From positions 1 to 64,000 of the forward strand of contig CALJIG010000056.1 of the NCBI GenBank assembly GCA_937974175.1: a stretch of 64,000 nt of DNA. The letters run 5' to 3'. Shown in pieces: positions 45,562-54,395 of this stretch. Position 1 is the stretch's first letter, and every line of letters begins with the position of its first letter. The DNA comes from an uncultured Ignavibacteria bacterium. Lineage in GTDB: Bacteria; Bacteroidota; Ignavibacteria; Tepidaquicellales; Tepidaquicellaceae. The notes beneath the pieces are model-generated. The model saw only the letters and a program-made list of their open reading frames with translations. It had not been told where the DNA came from and did not search any database. A program made the position numbers and the translations under genes.

Positions 45562-47631
45562 ATGTATATACAGTTTTATAAAACAGGTGATAATTTAGAA
45601 TTACCAAAAAAATACTATTTTGAAAAGAAAGATTATAAATTTATTGGTCCTATTAGTTCTTTAAACATATTTATTGGTCCGAATAATTCTGGAAAAAGTA
45701 GGTTTATGAGGGAATTAATGAAAATGGATGAAATATATTTTAGTATTGAGAGAAATATTTTTAAAGATAGTTTGATTTTACGAGCTTCGCTTAAAGCTTT
45801 TCTAAAAGTCTTAAATCAGGCACAGCAGAAACCACTTCTTCAACAGTATAATCAAGTAGCTGAATCGGAAGAAGATAAAAATTTAATGAAGGGTATAAAG
45901 CATGATGAATTTCCGAGAACTCTTAATTCAAGATTTTCCTTTGATGAATCTTATTTTTTAGCAATTGATAATACTTTAAATTCTTTTTTAATGAACTGTG
46001 GTAATTTTGAATTTGTAGAGTCATTTCTTGAAGGCATGCGTGTTTTTCTTAAAGAAATAAGTTTTTTGCTAAGAGGGGTTGAAATGCAACGTGTTACGGG
46101 ATCTCAAGAAACAGGTTTCAGGTTTAGATTTTATAACCTTTTGTTTTTTAGTAAAGAGGCATATATAAATCTTAAAAAAGTACAAGAAGACTGTATTAAT
46201 CTTAGCTCAAACAAGTATTTTTCAACAAAACTTAAAGATAAAATTTATATACCTGTCCTTCGCTCAAGTCATAATTTATACAATAAAGATTATGAAAAAA
46301 TTATGGATAATTTATTTGATCATACAATAGAAAAAAATTATTGTTTAGATGATCAAAAACTTGGGATTAAAATTTTTAGTGGGTTATCGCTGTATGATTC
46401 TGTTTTTCATCTCCATAACAATGCAGATGAATTTAATAATAGACTTCAAGATTTCGAGCATTTTTTAAGTGAAACTTTTTTTGAAACGAAGAAAGTGAAA
46501 ATTATTCCTTATGTTTTTTCAGAGAAATATAATAATACTAAATATAGAGATAATACACTGTTGTTAATTGTGGATAATATTGAAAGAGAAATTCATAATT
46601 GGGGAGATGGATTAAATAGTATTATTATATTAATGTATATTCTTTTCACTGTTGATGATAATTCTTGGGTGTTTATAGAAGAACCAGAGAATAGTTTGCA
46701 TCCAGCATTTCAGAGAGTATTTATTGAAACTATTATCAATCATAAAATACTCTTGAAGAAAAAATTAAAGTTATTTATAACTACTCATTCTAATCATCTT
46801 TTGGATTTGTCAATGGAAGATTCCAATAAAACATCGTTGTTCATTTTTAACAAAATAGTAAAAGGTAGTGACGAAGAGTTTATGGTTCAGAATGTTAGCA
46901 AAAATGATTTAAGAATTTTAAATATATTGGGAATTAATAATTCATCTATTTTTTTAGCTAACTGTAGTATTTGGGTTGAAGGAATTACTGACAGGAAATA
47001 TTTAAAAGTTTACTTACATTCATATATGGAATCTGATGAATTTAAAAAGAAAAATAAGAAAAAATACTTAGAAGATATTCACTATTGTTTTTTTGAATAT
47101 GCTGGCTCTAACCTATCACACTATATTTTTACAAGTGGTGAAATAGATGCTTTAGAAGATACATTCACTAATGAAAAAATAAAAGCAAAATTTCTTGCGA
47201 ATAGAATTTTTCTTCTTGCAGATAGAGACAAAAAAAAGAACAAGAAACATATAAAGTTATTTGAACAAGAAAATGTTCATTTTGAATACAAAATGACACC
47301 TGGTCTTGAAGTTGAAAATTTAGTTTCTGCAGTTATCCTTAAAAAGATATTACCTGATTTAAGTAAGAAATTAACTTTGAACGATATAAATGGAAAAAAA
47401 ATACAGGATGCAGACTATAAATTAAAAGGATTAGGAAAATACTTACAAGACTTGTTTAAAGATAAAAAAATAAAATTTGCTTCAAAATCTGGAACTTTAA
47501 GAGATAGTTATAAACAAAAGTTATCTAATTTAGTATCTGAAAAAACGAATTGGGAAAACATGAGCAAAGACGCACAAAAACTAATTAGAGAAATTTATAA
47601 TTTCATTGATAAACAAAACAGTAAACTTTAA
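45562..47631 (+). CDS. OLD-family ATPase with C-terminal TOPRIM nuclease domain
   Basis: 689 residues. ABC/SMC-type ATPase: Walker A FIGPNNSGKS (37-46), signature-like WGDGLNS (347-353), Walker B VFIEEPENSLHP (370-381), switch His TTHSNH (407-412). The TOPRIM domain follows with WVEGITDRKYL (471-481) and LLADRD (551-556), the Glu and DxD metal ligands. OLD proteins are ATP-regulated DNA nucleases, many of them antiphage. No UvrD-like GajB or reverse transcriptase gene is adjacent, so it is not Gabija or an OLD retron; it appears stand-alone. Very AT-rich and framed by two nested inverted repeats. Confidence 0.87.
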   Translation: MYIQFYKTGDNLELPKKYYFEKKDYKFIGPISSLNIFIGPNNSGKSRFMRELMKMDEIYFSIERNIFKDSLILRASLKAFLKVLNQAQQKPLLQQYNQVAESEEDKNLMKGIKHDEFPRTLNSRFSFDESYFLAIDNTLNSFLMNCGNFEFVESFLEGMRVFLKEISFLLRGVEMQRVTGSQETGFRFRFYNLLFFSKEAYINLKKVQEDCINLSSNKYFSTKLKDKIYIPVLRSSHNLYNKDYEKIMDNLFDHTIEKNYCLDDQKLGIKIFSGLSLYDSVFHLHNNADEFNNRLQDFEHFLSETFFETKKVKIIPYVFSEKYNNTKYRDNTLLLIVDNIEREIHNWGDGLNSIIILMYILFTVDDNSWVFIEEPENSLHPAFQRVFIETIINHKILLKKKLKLFITTHSNHLLDLSMEDSNKTSLFIFNKIVKGSDEEFMVQNVSKNDLRILNILGINNSSIFLANCSIWVEGITDRKYLKVYLHSYMESDEFKKKNKKKYLEDIHYCFFEYAGSNLSHYIFTSGEIDALEDTFTNEKIKAKFLANRIFLLADRDKKKNKKHIKLFEQENVHFEYKMTPGLEVENLVSAVILKKILPDLSKKLTLNDINGKKIQDADYKLKGLGKYLQDLFKDKKIKFASKSGTLRDSYKQKLSNLVSEKTNWENMSKDAQKLIREIYNFIDKQNSKL

Positions 47632-47668
47632 ACCTCCCCCTACCCCCTCCTTATAAAGGAGGGGGAAG
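47627..47668 (-). repeat. Family A hairpin, inverted right copy at the OLD gene
   Basis: TTTAAACCTCCCCC, then CCCCCTCCTTATAAAGGAGG and GGGAAG. The tail contains the stop codon of the OLD gene. Confidence 0.9.
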
Positions 47669-47779
47669 ACACTCGGTTTTATAATGTCCCCACGCTAAAG
47701 CGTGGGGTTATTGTCTAGCTATTCCTTTTATAGTTTTTTCTTTGCGGTTAGATTTTTTGATTTGATGACCCGGAGGGTG

Positions 47780-47824
47780 CCCCGCCGGAGTTTATCCCGC
47801 ACTTGATGCGGGACGGGAATGACA
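47780..47824 (-). repeat. Long inverted repeat, right boundary of the OLD island
   Basis: The reverse complement reads TGTCATTCCCGTCCCGC, ATCAAGTGCGGGATAAACT, CCGGCGGGG, matching the left boundary at 45265-45315. Confidence 0.85.
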
Positions 47825-47934
47825 GAATAGTTTTCCTCCGTGTTCTCTGTGTAAATTCTCTGTGTTCTCTGTGGTTAAGCATAATCACAAATTATGAACT
47901 TTAAACCCTCCTATTTTCCTTGTAAATTGTAGTA

Positions 47935-49131
47935 ATGAAAAGACGGGCATTATTCAGGATATTCGATAGATACGTTGGGATACCAATTGTAATTCTTCTT
48001 GCCTTCTTCTTAAAAAGCAGGAAGCGCCTTCCGATTGAAAACATACAGAACATTTTATTCATCAAGCTTGCAGCAATAGGCGATGCGATTTTATTGATCC
48101 CTACTCTGCGCACTCTGAAACATAAATTTCCGAATTCAAAAATTACATTTGTCTGCTCGCCGATTAATTATTCCATCTTAAAAAAAATTCCTTACATAGA
48201 TGAAATTATCAGCGTAGATATTCATTCATACTTAAAGCATCCGTTCCTATTTTTTAAATTCCTGAAGCAGATAAGAAAAAAGAAATACGAAGTTGTGATT
48301 GATGCCGAGCAGTGGCCGCGAATATCCGTAATGATGTTTGCGCTTACAAAATATGATTACGCCATAGGCTTTTCTACAGAGGGGCAGTACCGTCATTTTC
48401 TTTTTAATGCAGTTATTACCCATACAAGAGACCGTCATGAGCTTGAAGATTTCCTTGCACTGCTTGAGCCGCTTGGCATAAATATCACGGAAGAGGATAA
48501 AAAATTAGAGTATTTTTTAAATGATAAAGACTTTAAATTTGCAGAGGAGTTTTGGTCTAATCACGGCTTCGAAAACCGTACTGTTATCTGCTTACACCCC
48601 GGATGCGGGGAGAACGGATTGCCGCGAGAGTGGCCCGTTAAAAACTACATTGCACTTGGGAAACGACTTATAAAATATGATAAGAATATTATCATACTGA
48701 TAACCGGAGCAAAGTTTGAAAAGGTAAGATGCGATGAAATAGCAGAAGGCATAGGCGAAAATATTGTAAACACTGCCGGTCAGTACGAGATAGATAATGT
48801 TGTCGCTCTTGTAAAAAAAGTGAAGCTTATAGTCTGCAGTAATACAGGCATGCTGCACATAGCTTCCTGTGTAGGAACAAAAACACTTGGTCTTCACGGT
48901 CCTACGAATCCCGTAAAATGGGGTTCTTACAATAAAAACTCTGTACTAATCCAAAGCGATAAATTTTGCAGTCCCTGTTTGTATCTGGGACACGATTACG
49001 GCTGCCAGGAACCGACTTGCATGAACCATATTTCAGTAGATGACGTATTTATAAATATAAGAAAGGCAATACAGCCGGAATTATTTCCGGTCTTTAATAT
49101 ACTTAATAACAATATAAATCAGTTAATCTAA
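47935..49131 (+). CDS. Glycosyltransferase family 9 (heptosyltransferase-like)
   Basis: 398 residues. FIKLAAIGDAILLIPTLRTL and KHKFPNSKITFVCSP are the GT9 N-terminal signature; CLHPGCGENGLPREWP and CSNTGMLHIASCVGTKTLGL form the C-terminal ADP-sugar site. These enzymes add heptose or related sugars to LPS core on the cytoplasmic face. An N-terminal hydrophobic segment (PIVILLAFFLKS) may associate it with the membrane. It is followed after 11 bases by leucine dehydrogenase, possibly co-transcribed though functionally unrelated. Confidence 0.88.
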   Translation: MKRRALFRIFDRYVGIPIVILLAFFLKSRKRLPIENIQNILFIKLAAIGDAILLIPTLRTLKHKFPNSKITFVCSPINYSILKKIPYIDEIISVDIHSYLKHPFLFFKFLKQIRKKKYEVVIDAEQWPRISVMMFALTKYDYAIGFSTEGQYRHFLFNAVITHTRDRHELEDFLALLEPLGINITEEDKKLEYFLNDKDFKFAEEFWSNHGFENRTVICLHPGCGENGLPREWPVKNYIALGKRLIKYDKNIIILITGAKFEKVRCDEIAEGIGENIVNTAGQYEIDNVVALVKKVKLIVCSNTGMLHIASCVGTKTLGLHGPTNPVKWGSYNKNSVLIQSDKFCSPCLYLGHDYGCQEPTCMNHISVDDVFINIRKAIQPELFPVFNILNNNINQLI

Positions 49132-49142
49132 ATAAATACTTT

Positions 49143-50261
49143 ATGGAAAATACACAAACACCATTCGAGCTGATAGATGAATTAGAGCACGAGCAGGTTG
49201 TATTTTGTTCAAGCAAGGAAACCGGATTAAAGGCTATAATCGGGATTCACAACACATCATTAGGACCGGCACTTGGGGGCACAAGAATGTGGCAGTATGC
49301 AAATGATATGGAAGCACTGGTAGACGTATTAAGATTATCAAGAGGAATGACTTACAAAGCAGCAGTTGCCGGGCTAAACCTTGGCGGCGGAAAAGCTGTT
49401 ATCATAGGCGATTCCCGCACACAAAAATCAGAACAGTTATTCAGAGCATTCGGAAGATTTATTGAAGGTCTATCCGGAAGATACATCACAGCAGAAGATG
49501 TTGGCACAAATGTAAAAGACATGGAGTATATAATGCAGGAAACACGCCACGTAACAGGTATCCCTGAGGAAGTCGGCGGAAGCGGAGACCCGTCTCCTGT
49601 AACTGCTTACGGAACTTATGTAGGTATGAAGGCATGCGCGCATGAAATTTACGGTTCGGATTCATTGAACGGTAAAAAAGTTGTTATTCAGGGCGCAGGC
49701 GGAAACGTTGGAAAGCATCTTTGCAAGTTCTTACACAAAGAAGGCGCAATACTATTTGTAAGCGATTTGTATGAAGATAAATTAAAACCATTGGTAGATG
49801 AATTCAAAGCTACAGTAGTCGGTATGGATGATGTTTACTCAATTGAGGCAGATATATTTTCACCTGCAGCATTGGGAGCAATATTGAACGATGAAACAAT
49901 TCCGCAACTGAAAGTAAAAATTGTTGCAGGCGCAGCAAACAATCAGCTGAAAGATGAAAAGAAACACGGACAGATGTTAAAAGACAGAGGCATTTTATAT
50001 GCTCCTGATTATGTAATCAACTCAGGCGGACTTATCAATGTATACACTGAGCTTGAAGGATATAACAGAGAGAGAGCAATGAAGAAGGCATCGAGCATTT
50101 ATGATATTGTACAGAACATTATAAATATTTCAAAATCAGAAAACATTCCTCCTCACGTAGCATCTGCACAGGTAGCAATGGAAAGAATCAATAATATTTC
50201 CAATGCAAAGAAAATCAGAGTCTACAGAGATATGAATCTTTTCAAGATGAGAAATTCGTAA
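49143..50261 (+). CDS. Leucine (Glu/Leu/Phe/Val-type) dehydrogenase
   Basis: 372 residues. The substrate region GPALGGTRMW and catalytic lysine segments RLSRGMTYKAAVAGLNLGGG and KAVIIGD precede the NAD-binding IQGAGGNVGKHLCKFL. It reversibly deaminates branched-chain amino acids to 2-oxo acids in the cytoplasm; the length and GGTRM motif favour leucine over glutamate dehydrogenase. The C-terminal ARVAMERI-like helix is present as AQVAMERINNI. Confidence 0.9.
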   Translation: MENTQTPFELIDELEHEQVVFCSSKETGLKAIIGIHNTSLGPALGGTRMWQYANDMEALVDVLRLSRGMTYKAAVAGLNLGGGKAVIIGDSRTQKSEQLFRAFGRFIEGLSGRYITAEDVGTNVKDMEYIMQETRHVTGIPEEVGGSGDPSPVTAYGTYVGMKACAHEIYGSDSLNGKKVVIQGAGGNVGKHLCKFLHKEGAILFVSDLYEDKLKPLVDEFKATVVGMDDVYSIEADIFSPAALGAILNDETIPQLKVKIVAGAANNQLKDEKKHGQMLKDRGILYAPDYVINSGGLINVYTELEGYNRERAMKKASSIYDIVQNIINISKSENIPPHVASAQVAMERINNISNAKKIRVYRDMNLFKMRNS

Positions 50262-50282
50262 AAAGAAATTGAACACTTAAAA

Positions 50283-50313
50283 GACCTGTCAGGTTTTTAA
50301 TCCTGACAGGTCA
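50283..50313. repeat. CCTGACAGG-type palindrome
   Basis: GACCTGTCAGG-TTTTTAAT-CCTGACAGGTC, 20 bases after leucine dehydrogenase. It may act as a terminator although the following T-run is weak. Confidence 0.8.
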
Positions 50314-50389
50314 AAGTGGTTAACAAATATAACTCTCGCCGCGCTTTAGAAATAAACCGCGGCTTATTTTTTCCCCCATCTTCCCCCTC

Positions 50390-50418
50390 CTTGATAAGGA
50401 GGGGGGTAGGGGGAGGTC
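50390..50418 (+). repeat. Single family A hairpin
   Basis: TTCCCCCTCCTTGATAAGGA with GGGGGGTAGGGGGAGG; no inverted partner nearby. Confidence 0.75.
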
Positions 50419-50495
50419 AAAAAGTAACAGTATTATTTTATAAGTTTTATATTTCTCTTTTCTAAGAGAAATCAAAAAAAATAGTAACAAAAATT

Positions 50496-50684
50496 ATGGA
50501 TACATTTGTTTGGGTAGCGGTAGTAGTGCTTATAATAGTAATTGCAATTGCTACAGTCACAACATCGGTAAATAAGTACAGCAATAAGCTTACGAAGAAA
50601 TATCTCGATAAGTCCTTTGAGCAGGATGACGGCGATCCGGGTGAGCAGGATGCTAAGGTTACGAAAAATACAAAAGATGCGTAA
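50496..50684 (+). CDS. Small single-pass membrane protein
   Basis: 62 residues: one N-terminal hydrophobic helix (FVWVAVVVLIIVIAIATVTT), then a charged tail ending in KVTKNTKDA. This layout is common in small membrane-anchored accessory proteins. It stands alone between a repeat-bearing gap and the DUF3127 gene. Function unknown. Confidence 0.55.
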   Translation: MDTFVWVAVVVLIIVIAIATVTTSVNKYSNKLTKKYLDKSFEQDDGDPGEQDAKVTKNTKDA

Positions 50685-50890
50685 TCTGAAATGATAAGTA
50701 TTAGAAAAACAATGAAACAGAATTTTACGCTCAGAAAAATTTTCGGACTAAACTGTTGTTAAAATAATCTAAATATTTTTGATGAAATTTAATTATTTTG
50801 TTTTAACAGCAATATATTGCTCAAAAATAGAAAAAGCGTAACCTGAAATACAAAAGCTTTAAAATAACTCAAAACACATAAAATATATAA

Positions 50891-51235
50891 ATGACACTAT
50901 CCGGTAAACTTTTAGAGATATTCCAGACGAAAAACATAACAGATAAGTTCAAAAAGCGCGAATTTGTTGTAGAATATGCAGAAAATGCCAACTATCCGCA
51001 GACCATTTCAATGGAAATGCAGCAGGATAATTGCAGTGCTCTGGATAAATTCAATACAGGCGATTACGTTGAAGTGACCTTCGACCTTCGCGGCAGAAAA
51101 TGGGTAAGTCCGCAGGGCGATACAAAGTACTTTAATACACTCGTTGCCTGGAAGCTGGCAAGAGCCGGCGGCAATGATTCGGGCACGGAAGAGGTTCATA
51201 TCGAGGCTCAGGATCCGAACGATTTGCCGTTCTAA
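50891..51235 (+). CDS. DUF3127 protein, OB-fold-like
   Basis: 114 residues. SGKLLEIFQTKNITDKFKKR and FNTGDYVEVTFDLRGRKW followed by Y-F-N-T-L-V-A-W match the DUF3127 family, which is widespread in Bacteroidota and related phyla and resembles a single-strand-binding OB fold. The acidic C-terminal tail ends DPNDLPF, similar to the SSB tail DDDIPF, supporting a role with DNA-replication partners. Biochemical function is not established. Confidence 0.82.
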   Translation: MTLSGKLLEIFQTKNITDKFKKREFVVEYAENANYPQTISMEMQQDNCSALDKFNTGDYVEVTFDLRGRKWVSPQGDTKYFNTLVAWKLARAGGNDSGTEEVHIEAQDPNDLPF

Positions 51236-51313
51236 GAGCTAAGCTTTCCCTCAAAAATATACCCTCAAATTCATTATATTATTAATTAAATTTGCCGGAT
51301 TATTATAAGAGGG

Positions 51314-52375
51314 ATGCAAGAACCTGTAAGAAAAAAGTATAAAGAGCGCAGTACAATTCTTGCTGCGCTTTATAATCTGCTGCCCGGTCTGGGGTATTTT
51401 TACATAGGGAAATTCCGCCTTGGAATTTTATTCGCGCTGCTCTATCCATTCCTTTTTATAATTGTAAATTACATTTCGGATTATCTTTCTCCTCGAACGA
51501 ATTCCATTTTCTTTCTTGGCTCGTATGTAGTTCTCGTTATCCTCCCTGTCATTCATGTTATAATTCGTGTACGAAAAGAACAGCTTCATAAAGTTTACAT
51601 TCTTCAGAGGTATAACAAGGTTTTGCTTTATATAGTCTTTGCAGGTCTTGCTTATGTTTACACCGAGTATCTGAAAGATCTTACCTATGAAATTCACAGA
51701 ATTCCCTCTAACAGCATGCAGAATACTTTGCAGGTCAGCGATAGAGTTCTTGTAAAATATAATTGGTACGGCATTTATGATTCTTATTCCGGCAAGCGGC
51801 TTCTGAATTTTCATACGCCGAAGAAAAATGAAATAGTGGTTTACTCATCCGATGAAGAGGGTTACAGGGAGCTTTTTTTAAAGCGATTAGTAGGTGAACC
51901 GCGCGATACAATCCATATAATAGAGAGGAATGTTTTCATAAACGGAATTCAGGAGAGCGATAACCCTAATTTTAAATATGATAACATTCGTCGTGAGAGG
52001 GGATTCGTTAACTGGAATATTTACCCCAAAGGGGCAAAGTGGAACGAAGAAAACTACGGACCGATATATCTTCCTGCTAAAAATGACATAGTAAAAATTG
52101 ATTCAAATAATATTGTTTTATGGAAGCCCGTTATTATCCGTGAGCAAAATCAGATATTAAGCAAAGAGGAAAAGGAAATTCTCATAGGTAAAATCCTTGC
52201 AAAAGGGGAGTATGAAGTGAAAAATAATTATTACTTCATGCTGGGCGATAACAGAACGAATTCGTGGGATAGCCGTTATACAGGCTTGATAAGCGAAGAA
52301 GATATTCTGGGCAGAGTGGAGTTTCTGGTTTATAATCCGGATGTTTGGGAGAGAATGGGAATTATTCTAAAGTAA
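51314..52375 (+). CDS. lepB: Signal peptidase I
   Basis: 353 residues. Catalytic PSNSM (S134) and FLKRLVG (K190) form the Ser-Lys dyad; YYFMLGDNRTNSWDSR is the conserved box D/E region. Unusually, three predicted membrane helices (about 18-120) precede the catalytic domain, including PGLGYFYIGKFRLGILFALL, a TM2-like pair. It cleaves Sec signal peptides, including those of the T9SS cargo here. It is convergent with the kinase gene, with only 3 bases between the stops. Confidence 0.92.
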   Translation: MQEPVRKKYKERSTILAALYNLLPGLGYFYIGKFRLGILFALLYPFLFIIVNYISDYLSPRTNSIFFLGSYVVLVILPVIHVIIRVRKEQLHKVYILQRYNKVLLYIVFAGLAYVYTEYLKDLTYEIHRIPSNSMQNTLQVSDRVLVKYNWYGIYDSYSGKRLLNFHTPKKNEIVVYSSDEEGYRELFLKRLVGEPRDTIHIIERNVFINGIQESDNPNFKYDNIRRERGFVNWNIYPKGAKWNEENYGPIYLPAKNDIVKIDSNNIVLWKPVIIREQNQILSKEEKEILIGKILAKGEYEVKNNYYFMLGDNRTNSWDSRYTGLISEEDILGRVEFLVYNPDVWERMGIILK

Positions 52376-52378
52376 TCC

Positions 52379-53002
52379 CTACGCTCCCACTTTCTGCTTT
52401 ATCAGGTCTATAATAAAATCATAATCAGGCTCATGCTGAACGAAGTCAAGATTATCCGAAGGCACGATTAAAATAGGGGAGAGATTGTAATTCGAAATCC
52501 ATTCTTCATAGCTTGTGTTCAATAACTCTAAGTAAGATACATCGATATCTTTCTCAAAAACTCTTCCGCGTTTTTGGATCTGCTTTACTAAAGTTTCAGT
52601 ATTGGCTTTTAGGTATACAAGCAAGTCCGGCGGTCTGAGAAAGTAAGTCATCTCTGCAAATAGCTGGCGGTAGTTTGCATAATCCCTGTCCGTCATATTT
52701 CCCATTGTGTGCAAATTTTTTGCAAAGATTTCCACATCTTCGTAAATGCTTCTATCCTGTATCACCGATTTTTCATTCATAAGAATTTCCTTATGAGTTT
52801 TAAATCTGTGCGATAAAAAATAAACCTGAAGGTTGAATGACCACCGCTTCATATCATCGTAAAAATCCTTTAAGTAAGGATTGTCATCTACTGATTCAAA
52901 GTAAGGTGTGAAATCGAACTGCTCTGCAATTTTTTTTGTAAGCGAAGATTTGCCTGAGCCTATATTTCCTGCTATAGAAATAAAGATTTTCTTATCGGTC
53001 AT
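52379..53002 (-). CDS. Deoxynucleoside kinase
   Basis: 207 residues. P-loop SIAGNIGSGKSSL, FESVDDNPYLKDFY (substrate Glu), QDRSIYEDVEIFAK (the catalytic ERS-like DRS), and LID-like KRGRVFE. This is the dGK/dCK/dAK family that phosphorylates deoxynucleosides. Together with tdk and cdd nearby it points to active salvage of DNA precursors. The exact nucleoside cannot be read from sequence. Confidence 0.9.
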   Translation of the reverse strand: MTDKKIFISIAGNIGSGKSSLTKKIAEQFDFTPYFESVDDNPYLKDFYDDMKRWSFNLQVYFLSHRFKTHKEILMNEKSVIQDRSIYEDVEIFAKNLHTMGNMTDRDYANYRQLFAEMTYFLRPPDLLVYLKANTETLVKQIQKRGRVFEKDIDVSYLELLNTSYEEWISNYNLSPILIVPSDNLDFVQHEPDYDFIIDLIKQKVGA

Positions 53003-53060
53003 GGGTTAGGTACCTTAAGTAAAATTTTTAAAAGAATAAATGAGCGATTACGGGAAATAA

Positions 53061-53096
53061 AAAAACCGTCCTGCTTTCACAGAACGGTTTTTGATT
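53061..53096 (-). terminator. Terminator of the ffh-rplS operon
   Basis: AAAAACCGT and ACGGTTTTT flank TCCTGCTTTCACAGA, just downstream of rplS; T-runs on both strands. Confidence 0.85.
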
Positions 53097-53106
53097 GGAA
53101 TGAAAA

Positions 53107-53502
53107 TTATGCTGTTGCGTCTGCTTTTTTATCAGCGCCTTCAACTATTAATGCTTTCTTTTTATCTTTAATCTTTGTAGCTGCTTTACCGGTAAGACCT
53201 CTTAAATAGTAAAGTTTAGCTCTTCTGATAGAACCTTCTTTAACGATATCAACCTTAGCAATTCTAGGTGAGTTCATCGGGAAAATTCTTTCGACACCAA
53301 CGCCGTTAGAAATTTTTCTGACGCGGAACGTTTTGCTGATGCCGCCGCCTTTTATTCCCATTACGATTCCTTTGAAAAGCTGGATTCTTTCTTTATCGCC
53401 TTCGATAACCTTTACGGAAACCGAAATTGTATCGCCGACGTGAAATTCCGGAAGGTCCGTTCTCAATTGCGCCGCTGTTACTAAATTAATTATTTTTTCC
53501 AT
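53107..53502 (-). CDS. rplS: Ribosomal protein L19
   Basis: 131 residues. DTISVSVKVIEGDKERIQLF, KGIVMGIKGGGISKTFRVRK and GVGVERIFPMNSP are canonical L19. It sits at the 30S-50S interface. The C-terminal 15 residues form a short Lys/Ala-rich extension. Last gene of the ffh-rpsP-khpA-rimM-trmD-rplS operon, separated from trmD by an inverted hairpin pair. Confidence 0.96.
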   Translation of the reverse strand: MEKIINLVTAAQLRTDLPEFHVGDTISVSVKVIEGDKERIQLFKGIVMGIKGGGISKTFRVRKISNGVGVERIFPMNSPRIAKVDIVKEGSIRRAKLYYLRGLTGKAATKIKDKKKALIVEGADKKADATA

Positions 53503-53561
53503 TGTCGTTTACTCCCTAATGGTGTTTGTTATTATTAAAAAACTCTGTGATTTTTATTTTT

Positions 53562-53648
53562 CTTCCCCCTCCTTACGAAGGAGGGGGACTGAGGGGGCGG
53601 TTCAATTTGTTAACCACCCCCAACCCCCTCCTTATCAAGGAGGGGGCA
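53562..53648. repeat. Empty inverted pair of family A hairpins (trmD-rplS gap)
   Basis: Right-tailed copy 53562-53604 and inverted copy 53609-53648, separated by only 4 bases. It forms one long hairpin-prone element inside the ribosomal operon. Confidence 0.88.
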
Positions 53649-53717
53649 TATAAACTTTTATTTCAGTGAACCTAGCAAACTTTAAATGTCTCACTACTAA
53701 GTACTCAATACTCAATA

Positions 53718-54386
53718 CTATCGTTTCTTACTCTTTCTGTACTTCGCCTTTGCCTTCTTCTCTCTCCATTCTTTTATCTTTGCGTGGTTTCCTGAAAGAA
53801 GTATATCAGGCACTTTATACTTGCCGTATTTTTCAGGTCTTGTATATAGCGGCGCATCAAAAACCGTATCTACCTGGAACGTATCTGTCAGTGAGCTTTC
53901 GCTATCTCCCAATGCTCCGGGTATTAATCGTGCAACCGCATCCATAAATATAACTGCGGCTAAATCTCCGCATGATAATACAAAATCTCCTATGGAAACT
54001 TCTTCCGTTGCCAGATATTTTATTACGCGCTCATCTATTCCCTTATAGTGTCCGCAGAGCAACATGAAGTTTTGCTTTAAAGAAAAATCGTTCGCTGCTT
54101 TCTGGTTCAATCTTTTCCCCTGCGGGGAGAAATTTATAATTGCATCGTACTCTCTTTCACTCTTCAGCTTTTCCGCGCATCTGAAAAACGGTTCGGGTTT
54201 AAGTATCATCCCAACTCCGCCGCCAAATGGCGAGTCATCTATTTGTCTGTACTTTCCTTCGGCATAATCTCTGAGATGATGAACATAAACTTCCACTAAT
54301 CCTTTTTTTGTCGCTCTTCCTATTAAACCGTTTTCAATAGGAGAAGTCACAATTTTCGGATTAGCTGTTAGTATATCAAATCTCAT
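53718..54386 (-). CDS. trmD: tRNA (guanine-37-N1)-methyltransferase
   Basis: 222 residues. The SPOUT-knot motifs LLCGHYKGIDER and VSIGDFVLSCGDLAAVIFMD, and GALGDSESSLTDTF, are diagnostic. It uses S-adenosylmethionine to make m1G37 in tRNAs and prevents frameshifting. Usual length is 230-250, so it is slightly compact, with a Lys-rich C-terminus. Confidence 0.96.
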   Translation of the reverse strand: MRFDILTANPKIVTSPIENGLIGRATKKGLVEVYVHHLRDYAEGKYRQIDDSPFGGGVGMILKPEPFFRCAEKLKSEREYDAIINFSPQGKRLNQKAANDFSLKQNFMLLCGHYKGIDERVIKYLATEEVSIGDFVLSCGDLAAVIFMDAVARLIPGALGDSESSLTDTFQVDTVFDAPLYTRPEKYGKYKVPDILLSGNHAKIKEWREKKAKAKYRKSKKR

Positions 54387-54395
54387 TTTGTATGT

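Noticed and set aside
45562..47631. Gabija (GajA) assignment for the OLD gene
   Set aside because: No UvrD-like GajB helicase adjoins it; only repeats and a GT9 gene follow.
53666..53947. 93-codon plus-strand ORF
   Set aside because: Antisense to trmD, no family features.
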